Assembly: GCF_050003625.1 (NCBI RefSeq)
Contig: NC_134401.1
Location: forward strand, 66,123,242-66,187,241
Source of the DNA: Haematobia irritans
Taxonomy: Eukaryota; Arthropoda; Insecta; Diptera; Muscidae
Direction of reading: 5' to 3'
Length of the DNA stretch: 64,000 bases
This document shows, one piece after another, positions 24,430-36,382 of the stretch; positions within the stretch are counted from its first letter, which is position 1; the number at the start of each line of letters is the position of its first letter. Under the pieces are notes generated by a model. The model was not told where the DNA came from. It did no database searches and saw only the letters and a list, made by a program, of their open reading frames with translations. Made by a program: the position numbers and the translations under genes.

Positions 24430-27400
24430 GGCCGCCTGTGCTGCCTTAAAAGTTCTCCTGATGAAAGGAGACAGAGATATAGTTCTTATTCAAGAACCAT
24501 ACATATATAAGAACAAGATCTGCGAATTAAGCACTGCGGGTTTCAAACTTTTGCATAATACCGGTAACGATATAAATCGAGCATGTATAATTGCTAAAAA
24601 CGAACTAAACTTGTTTCTGCTTCCTTCATTGAGCAATGCAGACACTGTCGTAGCCAGTCTAGAGATATCCACATGCAAATATTGGGTATCTTCGGTCTAC
24701 ATGGGACATGATAGGGATATGCCACCCTGTGCCGTTAAGACCTTAGTTGAGGAGTCACTAAAAACAAAGACAAAACTCATTATGGGATGCGATGCAAATG
24801 CACATCATAGTATTTGAGGAAGTAGTGATACTAATGCAAGGGGAGAGTCGCTAATAGAGTTTATTTTGCGTACTAACCTGGTAGTTTGCAATAAGGGAGA
24901 TGCACCAACCTTCGTCACCAGGAACAGACAAGAGGTTTTGGACGTAACGTTGACCTCTCCGGAACTGAATGATAAGATATCTGAGTGGCAAGTTTTGAGG
25001 GAACATAGCTTCTCAGATCATCGCTACATCAGTTTCAGATTGGCTGTTCGTACTTCAAAGACCATATTTCCGCCAAATGTTAGGAAAGCTGATTGGAATA
25101 GGTATAGGGAATCGTTCAATTTGATGATACCGGAAGTGCCGGAGACAAATATGTGCACTGTGCAAGATATCGAACACGCAGTGGAGCGGATTACTAAGGC
25201 CTCCAACATTTCACTGAAAGCTGCATGCCCTAGAGGAAACCCAAGGGGAAAAAATCGGCCGCCATGGTGGACTACGGAGTTAAGTAATATGAGGAAATCC
25301 TGCAGGAAGCTCTTTAACAAAGCAAAGTCCACAAGAGCTCCGGAGGATTGGGACACTTACAAGATGAATCTGAGAGAATATAAACGAGAACTGAGAAGGT
25401 CTCAACAAAACTCTTGGGATGATTACTGTAGCAGTATTGAGAATACGTCAGAGGCTTCCAGACTACGGAAGGTACTAGCATCCACTAACACCGCTCCAGG
25501 TTTCATTAAAACATCGGAGGGAAATTGGACAACGTCCAGTGAGGAGACGTTGGAGGTACTTTTGGACACACACTTCCCTGGAAATCAGACGGTTGAACCA
25601 TGTTCCGGCGGTGTAACAGGGGCTCAGCGATCATTTCCTATCGAGGAAATTGTGTCGGAATCTAGAATAAAATGGGCTTTAAATAGCTTTGGACCATTCA
25701 AATCCCCCGGACCTGATGGAATTACTCCGGCGGAGTTACAGGCAGTGGCTGGAAGAATTATCCCCTGGTTGACGGTGATATATAAAGGATGTATCAACTT
25801 ATCACATATCCCAGAAAAGTGGAGGGAAACAAACGTCGTCTTCATACCTAAAGCAGGAAAAGCCTCTCACTCGAGTGCGAAGGATTTCCGACCAATCAGC
25901 TTATCCTCATTCCTACTTAAGACCCTGGAGAGGATGATAGACATGTATCTTAGAACTACCGTGGATTCAGGTTTGCTCTCGAAACGACAGCATGCATACT
26001 CGAAGGGCAGGCCTACTGAGACCGCATTACATGAACTAGTCAGCTTTATTGAAAGCTCACTATCTATCAAAGAATACACAATCGTGGCATTTCTAGACAT
26101 CGAAGGGGCGTTCAATAACGTCCATCCGAGCTCGATATTAAATGGACTGACAACTCTGAATGTTGGTCCAGGTATTCTTAGGCTGTTAGACGAACTTCTA
26201 ATGAAGAGACGTATTTCAGCCACACTAGGGCAAGCAAACATACAAAGGTATGTGAACAGAGGCACTCCCCAAGGAGGAGTTCTATCACCTCTTCTTTGGA
26301 ATGTTGCTATAAACAACCTTCTGGTTTCTCTAGAAAAAGAAAGGATAAAAGTGGTGGCATACGCAGATGATGTGGCGCTAGCAGTCAGGGGAAAATTCCC
26401 ATCCACAATCGGAGATATTATACAGAGAGCTCTCCGGATGACTGAGAAATGGGCGAAAGATAATGGTCTTGGTGTAAATCCAGCAAAGACAGAAATAGTC
26501 ATGTACTGCAAAGATCGCAAAACTCCCACGGTTAGGCCCATTTCCTTAGGGGGTACTGAAATTCCCTTTGGTGAGTGTGCAAAATACCTTGGCGTTATTT
26601 TGGACAGGAAGCTGAATTTTAGGCTTAATATTGAAGAGAGGGCGAGAAAAGCCACGGTAGCTTTGTACTCGTGCAAAAAGGCAATAGGGAAAAAGTGGGG
26701 ACTAAGACCAAAAATTGTGCATTGGCTATACACGGCAGTGGTTAGACCTATAATGCTATATGGTGTTGTAGTCTGGTGGCCGGCACTTCAGAAACCGACT
26801 TGTTTAGATAAAGTTCAGCGTATGGCGAGCTTATGTATCTCAGGCGCATTTAGTAAGACAGGAACAGACTCCCTTAATGTCATGCTACATCTATTGCCTT
26901 TAGACATTTTGGCCAAACAGTCAGCTGCAACAACGGCTGTGCGGTTGCGCGAGCTATCGCTGTGGTCGGAAAAAATGTACGGTCATAGTTCGGTCCTCAA
27001 AGTAATGCCAGATGTGCCTAACGTAGTGGATTACACCCTGGCAAAACCACTTTTCGACAAAAAGTTTGAAACTCTAATTCCCAACAGTGAGGCGTGGTGT
27101 ACACAGACCCCGGGGAATAAAAGATATATAGATTTCTATACTGATGGCTCCAAATTGAATGGACAAGTGGGGTTCGGAGTATATTCTAAAGATCTGGAAA
27201 TTCGAATAGCGAAAAGATTACCTAATCACTGTAGTGTTTTTCAGGCTGAAATATTAGCAATAAGAGAGGTGGCGAATAGGCTGAGAAGTAATGTTCCAAA
27301 AAATGTGGGCATTAATATATACTCAGACAGTCAACCTGCAATAAAATCCTTGGACTCTGTGTTCCTCAACTCGAAAACGGCCATCGATTGCCGCAAATCT

Positions 27401-27976
27401 CTCAATGAGATGGCTGAGCAGTACAATATTCACCTAATATGGGTGCCTGGCCATAGGAACATACCGGGGAACTGCGAAGCGGATGAGTTGGCAAGGCTAG
27501 GGACTACCTTACATATTCCAGGGGAACTAGAATTTGTTGGTATGCCCCTAGCTACCTGCAAGCTCATGCTGCGTGAGAATGCTGTTATGATGGCAAATGT
27601 TCGATGGGAGAATTGCAAGGGTTGTAACGACACCAAGCAAATATGGCCCCATTTCAACTTAAACCGCACACTAGATATGCTAGTGTTCTCAAGGCGTCAG
27701 ATAGTACTCCTAATATCTGCTATAACGGGTCGCTGCCTGATAGGCGAATTTGCAAAAACTATAGGTGCGAAGTATAATGACTATTGTATAAGCTGTCATG
27801 ACGTGGAGGAAAAGGAATCAATTAAACACCTCTTGTGTGAGTGTCCTGCTTTTTGTATAAGGCGTAAGCGAATTTTAGGAGCATATAGCTTTAGATTACT
27901 GGCTGACCTTGAAAACGTTAACTTAAGCAGTTTGTTAATGTTTTTGGAGCAATCTGGTTGGTTCCACAAAAGTTAA
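24389..27976 (+). pseudogene. LINE ORF2: endonuclease, reverse transcriptase, RNase H; one stop codon
   Basis: About 1,195 codons. The AP-type endonuclease (residues 1-215) has LQINLHHC, the E of IQEPYIYKN, CDANAHHSI and SDHRYISF. TGA at 24815-24817 replaces the tryptophan codon TGG found at the same point in the other two copies, and is the only stop. The RT has RPISLSSFLLKTLERM, TPQGGVLSP and YADDVALAV (near residue 658). RNase H has YTDGSKLNG (near 917) and WVPGHRNIPGN (near 1017). A Cys/His motif, CISCHDVEEKES then LLCECP, lies near 1133-1153. The order EN-RT-RNase H fits LOA/I-type elements. In functional relatives it nicks the target and reverse-transcribes the RNA there. The ATG at 24389 is chosen because the 5859 copy keeps it; 24377 is a second candidate. 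Confidence 0.92.
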
Positions 27977-28044
27977 TAATAGAGAAGGTTCAGTGGTTAA
28001 GACTAGAAGTGCCCATATGTAATAGGTACTTTTAGTTAAATGTG

Positions 28045-28117
28045 GTATCACAATGGACTGAATAGTCTAAGTGAGCCTGAAATTTAATCGGGCTGCCACT
28101 TTAACCTAACCTAACCT
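28045..28117 (+). repeat. LINE 3' end shared with SINEs
   Basis: gtggtatcacaatggactga...tgggctgccac and a CCTAA tail match the last ~65 bp of the SINEs at 16774, 19315, 28128 and 40013, apart from a few bases near gcctga(aattta). This is the presumed recognition end for the LINE's RT. Confidence 0.9.
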
Positions 28118-28127
28118 AACATCAAGG

Positions 28128-28459
28128 TTAGGTTAGGTTATGTGGCAGGCTCACTTAGACTATTCAGTCCATTGTGATACCACAGTGGTGAACTTCTCTC
28201 TTATCACTGAGTGCTGCCCGATTCCATGTTAAGCTCAATGACAAGGGACCTCCTTTTTATAGCCGAGTCCGAACGGCGTTCCACACTCCAGTGAAACCAC
28301 TTTGAGAAGCTTTGAAACCCTCAGAAATGTCACCAGCATTACTGAGGTGGGATAATCCACCGCTGAAAAACGTTTTGCTGTTCGGCTGTAGCAGGAATCG
28401 AACCCACGACCTTGTGTATGCAAGGCGGGCATGCTAACCATTGCACCACGGTGGCTCCC
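28128..28459 (-). mobile_element. tRNA-derived SINE with 15-bp TSD at the LINE's 3' junction
   Basis: Direct repeats aacctaacatcaagg lie at 28113-28127 and 28460-28474. The target spans the end of the LINE's CCTAA tail and its own TSD, so it came after the LINE. On the minus strand it starts gggagccaccgtggtgcaatg, has the B box ggttcgattcc, and ends with a (CCTAA)-type tail at 28128. It faces the LINE tail to tail, giving a ~65-bp inverted repeat at 28045-28190. Confidence 0.93.
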
Positions 28460-28640
28460 AACCTAACATCAAGGTATGTTGTAACTAAAACTAAACTTAA
28501 AATACAAAATGAGGCTAAGTGCAGTGCAAAGTGAGTTTCTTTCAGTTCATTTACCATAAATCCAATTTATTCATTCCTCTTTTCAAATTCAGCTTAAGAC
28601 TAGATTACAAAAAAAAACTCATTAAAATGAGTACGTAAGG

Positions 28641-29743
28641 TCAAAAGGGGGCTCTCGCGACAATGTAGCGATGGGTCAAAAAGGGGCCCGGTAGAACCCC
28701 AAAAAAGGGGGCTCTCGCGAAGAGAAACAAAAATAAAGCGACGGCCAAAAAGGGGCCGTTAGAACCCAAAAGGGGGGCGTATTTACCGTAACAGTTACAC
28801 AACCCGGACAGAACCCAACCGAAAATTGTGCAATGAGCCACCGGAAGACCGGGCGACGTATACACCCTATGAGTAATGATTCGCCCATACACCTCAAGAC
28901 CAAAAACGATCGCAGCCCGTCCCACTCTGTAAAATTGCGGATCTGCCAAAGGAAATCCCAAAAAATATTCCTTGTCAACCGGCAAAATTGGACCCCCCCA
29001 ATATTTGTAACCGAGATCCCTAAGTTCTCAACCATAGAGCGATAGATTTGGCTTTGTCGCACGCAGTTGTCGATTACTGCACGGACCGGAACGGACACAC
29101 CATGGGGGGACACTCGGACTACGAGACTGGGCGCCAGAGTAACGACATTCTGCAGGGGCAGAAGTCCGACGCCGCCAAAACCGGAATATGGCCGTGCCAC
29201 AGCAAGATCGGACGGATGATTCGTATGGACCTCACTACGAATCCGGTGAGCAGACCTCGAGTTTCCATGTTCGTTTCGAGGCACTGTAGCCGTAGAGTGC
29301 AACAAAACATTGTGGTTCCCGGAGCAACTGGGGCAACTACGCTGGCAAGGATAATCTTTCAATTGGTGGGTCTGTGCTAAACACCTATAACAATAGCGAT
29401 GTCGAACCACCATGCGTATACGCCTCTCAATCGAAAGAGAGAGAAACTTTCGACACCGCCGCAATGCGTGACGACCTCCACAAACCCTGCATACCAATTG
29501 AGCAGGAGTTCGAGCAACATCAGGTGCTCTAGGAGCCTCTACAACAGCAGGCGCCACCACGGGCTCTTCCACAACTACTGGAGGAGGACTCTCAATTTTC
29601 TGGGGAGATAGCTGAACTTCCGGACTGGTAGGAGAAGGTATCGCCAGCGGCTCCTCCAACAGCGCTTGTTCGACCTCCGACATACCAAGAGGGCACGCAG
29701 TATCATCATCCAATTGTTCCATAATATCCTCAAAAATGTCCAA
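28641..29743 (-). pseudogene. Extra zinc-knuckle/protease-like ORF after the BEL integrase
   Basis: The ATG at 29743 is 46 bp after the integrase stop on the same strand. An acidic, proline-rich N-terminus (MDIFEDIMEQLDDDTACPLG, then repeats of P, V, E) leads to three Cys/His motifs: CRVCGGRHALRRC, CYRCLAQTHQLKDYPC and CPSCSGNHNVLLH (29480-29310). A DUF1758-like protease part follows (VPVRAVIDNCVRQSQIYRSM), with D-N-C in place of D-S/T-G. A frameshift near 28970 moves the end of that domain (LADPQFYRVGRAAIVFGLEV, FGWVLSGL) to a second frame, 28985 down to about 28790. The remaining open frame runs through aaaagggg-type repeats at 28640-28765. It looks like a second gag-protease module in the env position. 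Confidence 0.7.
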
Positions 29744-29789
29744 GTCGTCGGCGAAGCTCGAGGTATTTTACTGCGAGAAAATATACGAA

Positions 29790-31307
29790 TTACAAAAGGC
29801 TCGCCGAAGTGTCGGTCAATGGGACCAACTTAGCTATAGGTCGCCTAACAACGCCATTCTCCGTACGTACATCCGCGACGCGAATATGACCATCTACGCC
29901 CGGGTGGACCGATACGATTCGACCTAATTTCCAAGAAGTTGGTGGAAGCTGTTCATGACGAATAACGACTAAATCATTTACCATAACATCGCGCGGGGGA
30001 AATTTCCATTTATATCTCATATGCAGATTCTTCAAATACTCCTCTTTCCAACGAACACAAAACTGTTGTGCAAGAGCCTGTACCTTACGAAACCGATACA
30101 CCAACGAAAGAGGCTGTTCGGTTACAACAGGCTCAGCAGGGGCGAGTAGAGGGGCACCTATAAGAAAATGACCCGGGGTCAGAGCGTCAATTTCCTGCGG
30201 GTTATCCGACTGGGGACAAAGAGGTCTTGAATTCAAACAAGCCTCAATACGAGCCAACATCGTCGAAAACTCATCAAACGTGAAACGAATATTCTCTACT
30301 TGCCTTTTGAAATGCAACTTAAAACTCTTCACACTAGCTTCCCAAAGGCCTCCCATATGAGGCGCACCAGCTGGGATAAATCGCCACGATAGGCCCTGGT
30401 GTGCAAACGTAGAGGACACGACATCACTGCTTCCCCTAATGAATTCCCGGAAATTTCGTTCCAGCTTCCGAGACGCACCGACAAAATTCGTCCCATTGTC
30501 CGAGAAAATGGTTGCAGGACAACCCCTACGAGCAACAAACCGATGAAATGCCGCTAGAAAGCTGGCAGTCGACAAGTCGGAAACCGCTTCCAAATGAATC
30601 GCCCTAGTAGCAAAACACACGAAAACGCAAACATAACCTTTAGTTATGCGACAATAACGCCCGGTGAACGACTTCACCTCAAAGGGACCCGCATAGTCTA
30701 CGCCAGTCGTAGTAAAAGGTCTGTCGAGAACAGTCTTTTCCGGAGGAAGAGGAGCCACCACCTGACTACAAACGCGTTTCTTCCCCAAAAGACAGGGTTT
30801 ACACCTATGTATAACCGATCGAATAAGATTTCTCACACGAGGTATCCAATATTCTATACGAAGAACGCGCAACATCAACTGATTTCCTCCATGAATGGAA
30901 ATCAAATGAACGAATTCCACCAAAAGTTTGGTGAATCGACAACCATAGGGCAAAATTATGGGATGCCGCTCTGAACGACAATGCATCCGCATAACACCCC
31001 CTTCATCCAGGAACGGGTTCAATGGAACCCGTGAGCTTTCAGTTCCCACCGAAGACTTACTCATCAAGTTCCTATACTCATCACCGTAATTTAACCTCTG
31101 AGCCAACACTATCAAACGGCTCTTAGTCGCCCTAATTTCCGACGAGGATAAACTGGGACTCAGATAGCTCCAATTACGCTTATGAGCGGGATGCGTCCGA
31201 TAGAAGAATCTCATGACATATGAGACAACACGCAACGCTCTATCCAGAGAAGAAAACCTATCGAGAACATCCTCGTATGAATTAAAGAAAGAAGCATGTG
31301 CCTTCAC
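29790..31307 (-). pseudogene. BEL integrase, open frame of 505 codons
   Basis: The N-terminal half has the zinc-binding HHCC region (HLISIHGG, then HRCKPCLLGKKRVC). The core has GVDYAGPFEVK, IFSDNGTNFVGA and GGLWEASVKSFK (D, D, E). The C-terminus WKLGRIVSVHPGVDGHIRVA, then PIAKLVPL, is the DUF5641-type tail typical of BEL/Pao. It is open from 31307 to the stop near 29790, so this is the best-kept part of the element. It is separated by frameshifts from the RNase H upstream. The extra ORF begins 46 bp later. Confidence 0.92.
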
Positions 31308-31521
31308 AGACCGAATTTCTACGTCGCTATCAAAAGAGGAAATGTTACGAACCGGTCATTTCGATTGACTACACGATAGCCACTGAGGCCCATGCCACCA
31401 AATCCGAGAGGCGGCCAAATCCGATGGGGACACACTCCGGATGCCAAGATCAGCAGGATTATCCTCCGTCCTCACATGATACCAATTCGTACCACCGACG
31501 TTCTCCTGAATGCGACATACC

Positions 31522-32650
31522 CTATTCGCGACAAATGTTGTCCAAGTCGAAGGAGTCTTTTTTTAACCAGGCCAGAACAATAGTCGAATCCGTCCAACAA
31601 TAAATTCGACGAAAATCAAAATCGACCTCCCGAACGACCGCTTTTGCGAGTTCGGACGATAAAACAGCGCCGCAAAGCTCCAAACGAGGCAAAGAAACCG
31701 ATTTCAACGGAGCAACTTTCGTCTTGCACGATAGGAAATTAACGACAATCTCGTTTGGGGTCAAAACTCGAATACATACCACCCCCGCGTATGCCCTAAT
31801 CGAGGCATACGTGAAGTTCAGCCAAAGCGCATGGCGTGTAACGAATCCACCGAGGAATACTTATCGAATTGACATCCGGATAACTATCAACAAATTTCTC
31901 CCACTCGGAGGCTGGGAGCCCGAGCCATTATCGCGGTTTCAAGGCCATGAGTTCCGGTCAAAACGTCATCAACGTACATACATTTACGTAATATATCGGC
32001 AGCGAGCGGAAAGTCCTTCTCAGTATCTTCTGCTAACTGTAACAGTGTCCGTATCGCGAGATATGGTGCACAATTTACACCGAAGGTCACCGTTTGTAGT
32101 TCATAGTCCTGGACTGTCCTTGTCGGAGAATCCCTAAAAATAATTCTCTGCAACGGAGCATGAGAAGAGTCCACTCGAATTTGCCTATACATTTGCGTAA
32201 TATCGCAGTTGAACACGTATCTGAAAATTCGCCATCGCACAATAAGAAGGACTAAGTCCTGCTGCAAAGTGGGACCGACGTGAAGAATATCGTTAAGAGT
32301 ATTCCCGTTGGACGTTTTATTGGACGCATTAAACACGACGCGAAGTTTCAAAGTCTTCTTCTCGAGGTTATTGACCGGATGATGTGGAAGATAACACGAG
32401 AGTGTATCACCTGAAGAAATGGCGGATACAGGCCTCATGTGATCCAAATACAAATACTCTTTAACAACACTTTCATAAACTGATTTCACGTCTGGTCTTT
32501 TCAATAATTACGATTCATTACGATGAAATTGCTTCAAAACAGTTGTACGGGACTCACCCAAATACCCATGACGACCGAACTCTTCCTTTAGCGGCAGTGA
32601 AACTATATATCGACCTTCCGAATCTCTGCGCGTTGTCCAAACATAATTTT
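31522..32650 (-). pseudogene. BEL reverse transcriptase and RNase H, broken
   Basis: RT: frame 32504-31887 with LPHHPVNNLEKKTLKLRVVF, GPTLQQDLVLLIVRWR and the active site CMYVDDVLTG near 31960. RNase H: frame 31782-31522 with SVSLPRLELCGAVLSSELAK and YCWTDSTIVLAWLKK. Two or more frameshifts lie between them and before the integrase. Confidence 0.88.
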
Positions 32651-33530
32651 CCTTACCAATCTTATCGGAGGGGGACAAAAATTTAAACTTTCCTCCTCAT
32701 TAACCACGATACTCGTCGTAAACGTCTGAATTTGCGATGGAGCAATCGGATCTGTTACTAACCTGCCGAAGACACTGTTTTGTGCTATCAATGATTGAGC
32801 CACAATCTGCACGCAACCTTCCAAGAGTATTCTCGGATACAAATCCGCGCATAGTAGAATGTAGACCGGTCGGATTGGCTAAACGAATATCTGGAATTTG
32901 AGATAACACTTCCTGCGAAACCCTAAAAGAAGGTAAATTTCCTGATATAGATTGGAGCACTATTGCCGTTGTCTCCAACAAAACCGACGCGTTGAGTGGA
33001 GATCCGATTTTCAAATTATACATTTTACTCCATTTGGCCGAAATAGCGCTGTTCACCCCCGAAATTGAAACGTTAGCCGCGTGAACTGGCAGTTTCACCC
33101 GATTTCGAAAGCGTTCCGTCAGAAACGAAGATTCTGAAGCGGGGTCGATCAAAGCGCGTGCCGGATATGAAACCCCATCGTGCATGATATTAATCATCGC
33201 AGTTCCCAACAGCACGGCCCTATTTTGCGTCGTATGAAATGCCTGACGAGGCAGGCACGCAGACGAGGTAGAAGGTTGCGGCTGATCACCCGAAGGCGTA
33301 GTTCTCGGTTGAAAACTAGCCGCTGAACTCGACAACGTGTTGGTCGAACTTGTCACCGAAGTCGCGCTATTAGATGGCGTAGAATCACGATGCAATAGCG
33401 AATGATGTCTCTAATTACATTTCGAATACGAATATTTACTTGGACAATCCTTCATCTCATGACCTTTCGTTAAGCAATTCAAGCACAGCCGATTACGTTT
33501 CACCACTGTATAACGTTCCGATACCGACAG
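32651..33530 (-). pseudogene. BEL zinc knuckle and aspartic protease
   Basis: A zinc knuckle (CLNCLTKGHEMKDC, then KC..RHHSLLH) at 33500-33400 has an in-frame stop near 33413. The protease frame 33395-32700 has GVSYPARALIDPASESSFLT, which is DUF1758-type; D-P-A stands where D-S/T-G is usual, so the site looks damaged or diverged. The domain continues to LANPTGLHSTMRGFVSENTL. Confidence 0.82.
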
Positions 33531-34490
33531 TTTACCAAATTTAACGCAAGCCGAAAGTCTATGTTTAGGGCAAATAGCGCATTAAATTCCGATGAAGCAC
33601 GCGACGACTTAGAAGAAGACGCATTGGCAAAATGCGCTTTGATCTTCTTCTCTTGAGAACGCTTCGAAGACGTGTCCTCCCAAAAATCATGCAAACACAT
33701 CAACGTACGAACTCTTTCGGACAAAAAAGCGTCCAAATCCGCCCACGACTAAAGGGCCGATTTGTCTCTAACACTTTGCTCCCAAAGAGTCTGTGTAATC
33801 CGCGGCAAACGTTGAAGGCAAATAAAAACGAGTATCTGGTCCCAATTATCGGCCGAAACCTCGTATGTATTCAATGCCGAAAGACAGCCATTGATTCCGC
33901 GTTGAATCGATTTCAAACCCGCACTATTCTCTACCGCTACTGACGAAATTGCAAAGAGAGACTTGAGTTGATTGTGAATTAGAATCCGCTTATTGCCGTA
34001 TACATCAACGAGGGCCTTCACGCGAGGTCGAAACTTCTATGTGTCAGCGGAAACTTCGAGACAATTTCCCTAGCTTCGCCACTGGTCTTCCGCACAAGAT
34101 GACACAAACGTTCGACGTCCGTTAATCTTGAATTGTTAACATAAACCGCTTGAAACAAATCCCGGAACGTAGGCCAATCTAGAAAATTGCCCTCAAATAC
34201 ATCACAAAGTGGAGGGCCACCCACGGCCACTTCACCCCTAAAACCGGCGACGAAACTGGCCCAACTTCCGATTTATTGCGGACAAACAATTCATATATGC
34301 CTGATGGGACGCATCATACTTCCCGTCCACCGATTTAATATCATTCGTTGATCCGGAACCCTGTAAACTAGCCAAGCATTCCTCAAAGGAATCCTGAACC
34401 TTGGTCCACAACTTCCCCAATTTCTCACTTCGAATCTCGAGGCTATATACATCTAAATCCTCATCCTTCATGTCATTAAAATGGGCGTGG
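33500..34490 (-). pseudogene. BEL gag, several frameshifts
   Basis: Pieces in three frames (34471-34238, 34230-34018, 34021-33749, 33736-33500) read in order. FEGNFLDWPTFRDLFQAVYV and DVERLCHLVRKTSGEAREIV are typical of DUF1759 gag of BEL/Pao. The part after this (LQRLPRITQTLWEQSV) belongs to the same domain. Confidence 0.82.
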
Positions 34491-35904
34491 AATTTAATAA
34501 GAGCGTCCGAAACGCGAATAAAGCGATCAAAAGGAGAGACATCCTAACTTTAAGTTCAACTACCAAATTGAAGAATGTAACCAAATACGAAATTACAATA
34601 TAGCCAAGAAGCAACGGCCAATGAAATTACCAAACTCAAAACAAGGTTCCGTTCAATAAAAATAGCAAAATCCGCACAAGAAAATCAAATTCAGACCAAA
34701 ATAAAAAACACAATTCTCGCTATCAATAAATCAATCCGTAGCCAAAATATCAAAACGCACTTTATCTCGAGTTATAAAAACTAATCCGAGGCCACAAACT
34801 CCTGAAATCCGACAAAAAGATCAAACGTTTCCAAAAACCGAAAATACTGAATGTAGGGTGCACAAAATATTACCCCCGAACGCTTGGCACAAAAATTATA
34901 ATAATAATAAAAAAGTATAAGTAAATCAATAATAATAATAAATACCTGTCAAATAAATATTCAAAATTCACCATATATCTCAACGATCGAATAATTTCTC
35001 TCAGTGTGAGAGCGTAAAAATTTCAAAGTGTACCGAGTATTAATTCAAGTCCCGACTCAAACCGGGAAATATCCAAACCTTTGAATTCAACTTGAATTAT
35101 AATGTGGGTAGTACATGTAGTGTATAGCCCCTTAAGAATTCAAATGACGATCGATAACCGATAACACGATAGTACGAGAAGTGTCCGATTAGTCACTACA
35201 CCAAGCAATCGACCAAAAGCGCAACACTGATGAGAACAAAACAAAACAAAAGCTTTTGTATGTTCTCAAATATGCAAATGAACGAAATAAAAATAAATTA
35301 ATGGAATTTCAGCAAAGAAAAACGCGAAAAAGTGGTGAATATACGAAACAAAGAGAGTGATAAATAGGTGGAGTTAATATTAGTATACGAAAGTGGTGAA
35401 AATAAATACTTTAAGTTATTTCTCTCCGAAATTATTTGGACAGACGGCAAAATGGAATAACAAAAACAACAAACTTTAATGCGTTTTGCCGTCGGCAAAT
35501 GAAAATATACTTAAAAATACTGAAAAACGATATATTCACGCAAATAAAAGCAAATAAACCACTTAAAATCAAAAAGCACTAATATTCACTGATATCACTG
35601 AACTTGTATACCACTTTTAGGAATATTTACAATAAAAAACGATCGCGTAGCGTTGTAAAACAACCTTTTTTTCTTTAAATGGACGGACGACCACTATATT
35701 TGTTGTTGCACCGACCGCGAACTCACTTTATAAAGGAAAATGCACTGAAATAGATGTTGAGGATGATGAAATGATTAGTTTGAGTTTAGGTGAAGGGGAT
35801 GACCAGGTCAGGTGGACTGTAACTAGACAAAAAACCAAGAAAACACCGGTTAAAACCAATTCTTCCGCTCCGAAGTCCAATTATCCGGTACGAATGGACC
35901 AAAA
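34491..35904 (-). other. BEL 5' leader, AT-rich
   Basis: There is no clear gene on the minus strand. On the + strand bases 35737-35904 are open for ~56 codons with a protein-like composition (TEIDVEDDEMISLSLGEGDD), which may be a foreign coding scrap. On the minus strand tggtccattcgtacc at 35887-35901, a few bases after the LTR, is a weak primer-binding-site candidate. Confidence 0.4.
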
Positions 35905-36268
35905 TATTCGCCGATTGCGAAAAATATCGAAAATATAAAGAAAAATAAAAACACGATAGTTTAGTATTTTCGATATATAATAAAAGCAGGAGGCTTTATT
36001 GAAAGGTTTTAAATAAATACAAAATGGTAAACAATATTACCTATAATTTCCAACGATATGGATAAAGTTGCAACCGCACCAATTGGCTGATCGATAACAA
36101 GTAAGTGAGAGATGCTCTCAACCAAGATGGCGGAAGGCGGGGCTTTTGACAAGATAAATCAATATTCGAATTATGACATTTCTACTCTGGCAGGGATGTA
36201 CCAAAAATTAGTATACAAGTTCTAACGAACACTATTAAACCCAATTAATCTTTATACTAACTTAAACA
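35905..36268 (-). repeat. 5' LTR of the BEL element
   Basis: 364 bp, the same length as the 3' LTR. Differences are scattered (for example attcgccgattgcg against gttcgcagactgcg at the 3' edge), a few per cent by eye, so the insertion is not recent but not ancient. Confidence 0.9.
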
Positions 36269-36382
36269 CCGACCAATGTTCCAAAATCTTAAATTATGTT
36301 TTTATTGGAACCCCATTCTAAAAATCCCTCCTCTGTGGCTCTCCTTCGATTTAAAAGATAATTCAATTCATTATGATAACAA

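Larger units (their letters stand above)
23163..28117 (+). mobile_element. Near-intact RNase H-bearing LINE (LOA/I-like), 4.95 kb
   Basis: It is flanked by aacatcaaggta at 23151-23162 and by the same bases after its tail (28118-28127, continued at 28475-28476 beyond a SINE). So it is a full-length insertion with a 12-bp TSD. It has a 5' UTR, ORF1, ORF2, a short 3' UTR and a (CCTAA)n tail. The last ~65 bp (gtggtatcacaatggactgaat...gggctgccac) are shared with the SINEs here. It lies in the BEL element in opposite orientation. Defects seen are one ORF1 frameshift and one ORF2 stop. Confidence 0.93.
22771..36268 (-). mobile_element. Complete BEL/Pao retrotransposon inserted in the gypsy LTR
   Basis: Flanking 5-bp direct repeats ccgac lie at 22766-22770 and 36269-36273. 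The gypsy 3' LTR shows the empty site (actccgaccaatgttcc at 11744). The two LTRs are each 364 bp. On the minus strand the order is LTR, leader, gag, protease, RT, RNase H, integrase, an extra zinc-knuckle/protease-like ORF, LTR. It contains a LINE (23163-28117) and a SINE (28128-28459); without them it would be about 8.2 kb. All frames carry breaks. Confidence 0.93.

Noticed and set aside
28103..28145. CCTAA/TTAGG repeats that look like insect telomere sequence
   Set aside because: They are the tails of a LINE and a SINE facing each other, only a few units long and bounded by TSDs. Flies also lack TTAGG telomeres.
35887..35901. Primer-binding site of the BEL element (tggtccattcgtacc)
   Set aside because: The position is right, but the bases also lie in a + strand open frame and the match to a tRNA end cannot be tested here; kept only as a weak candidate.
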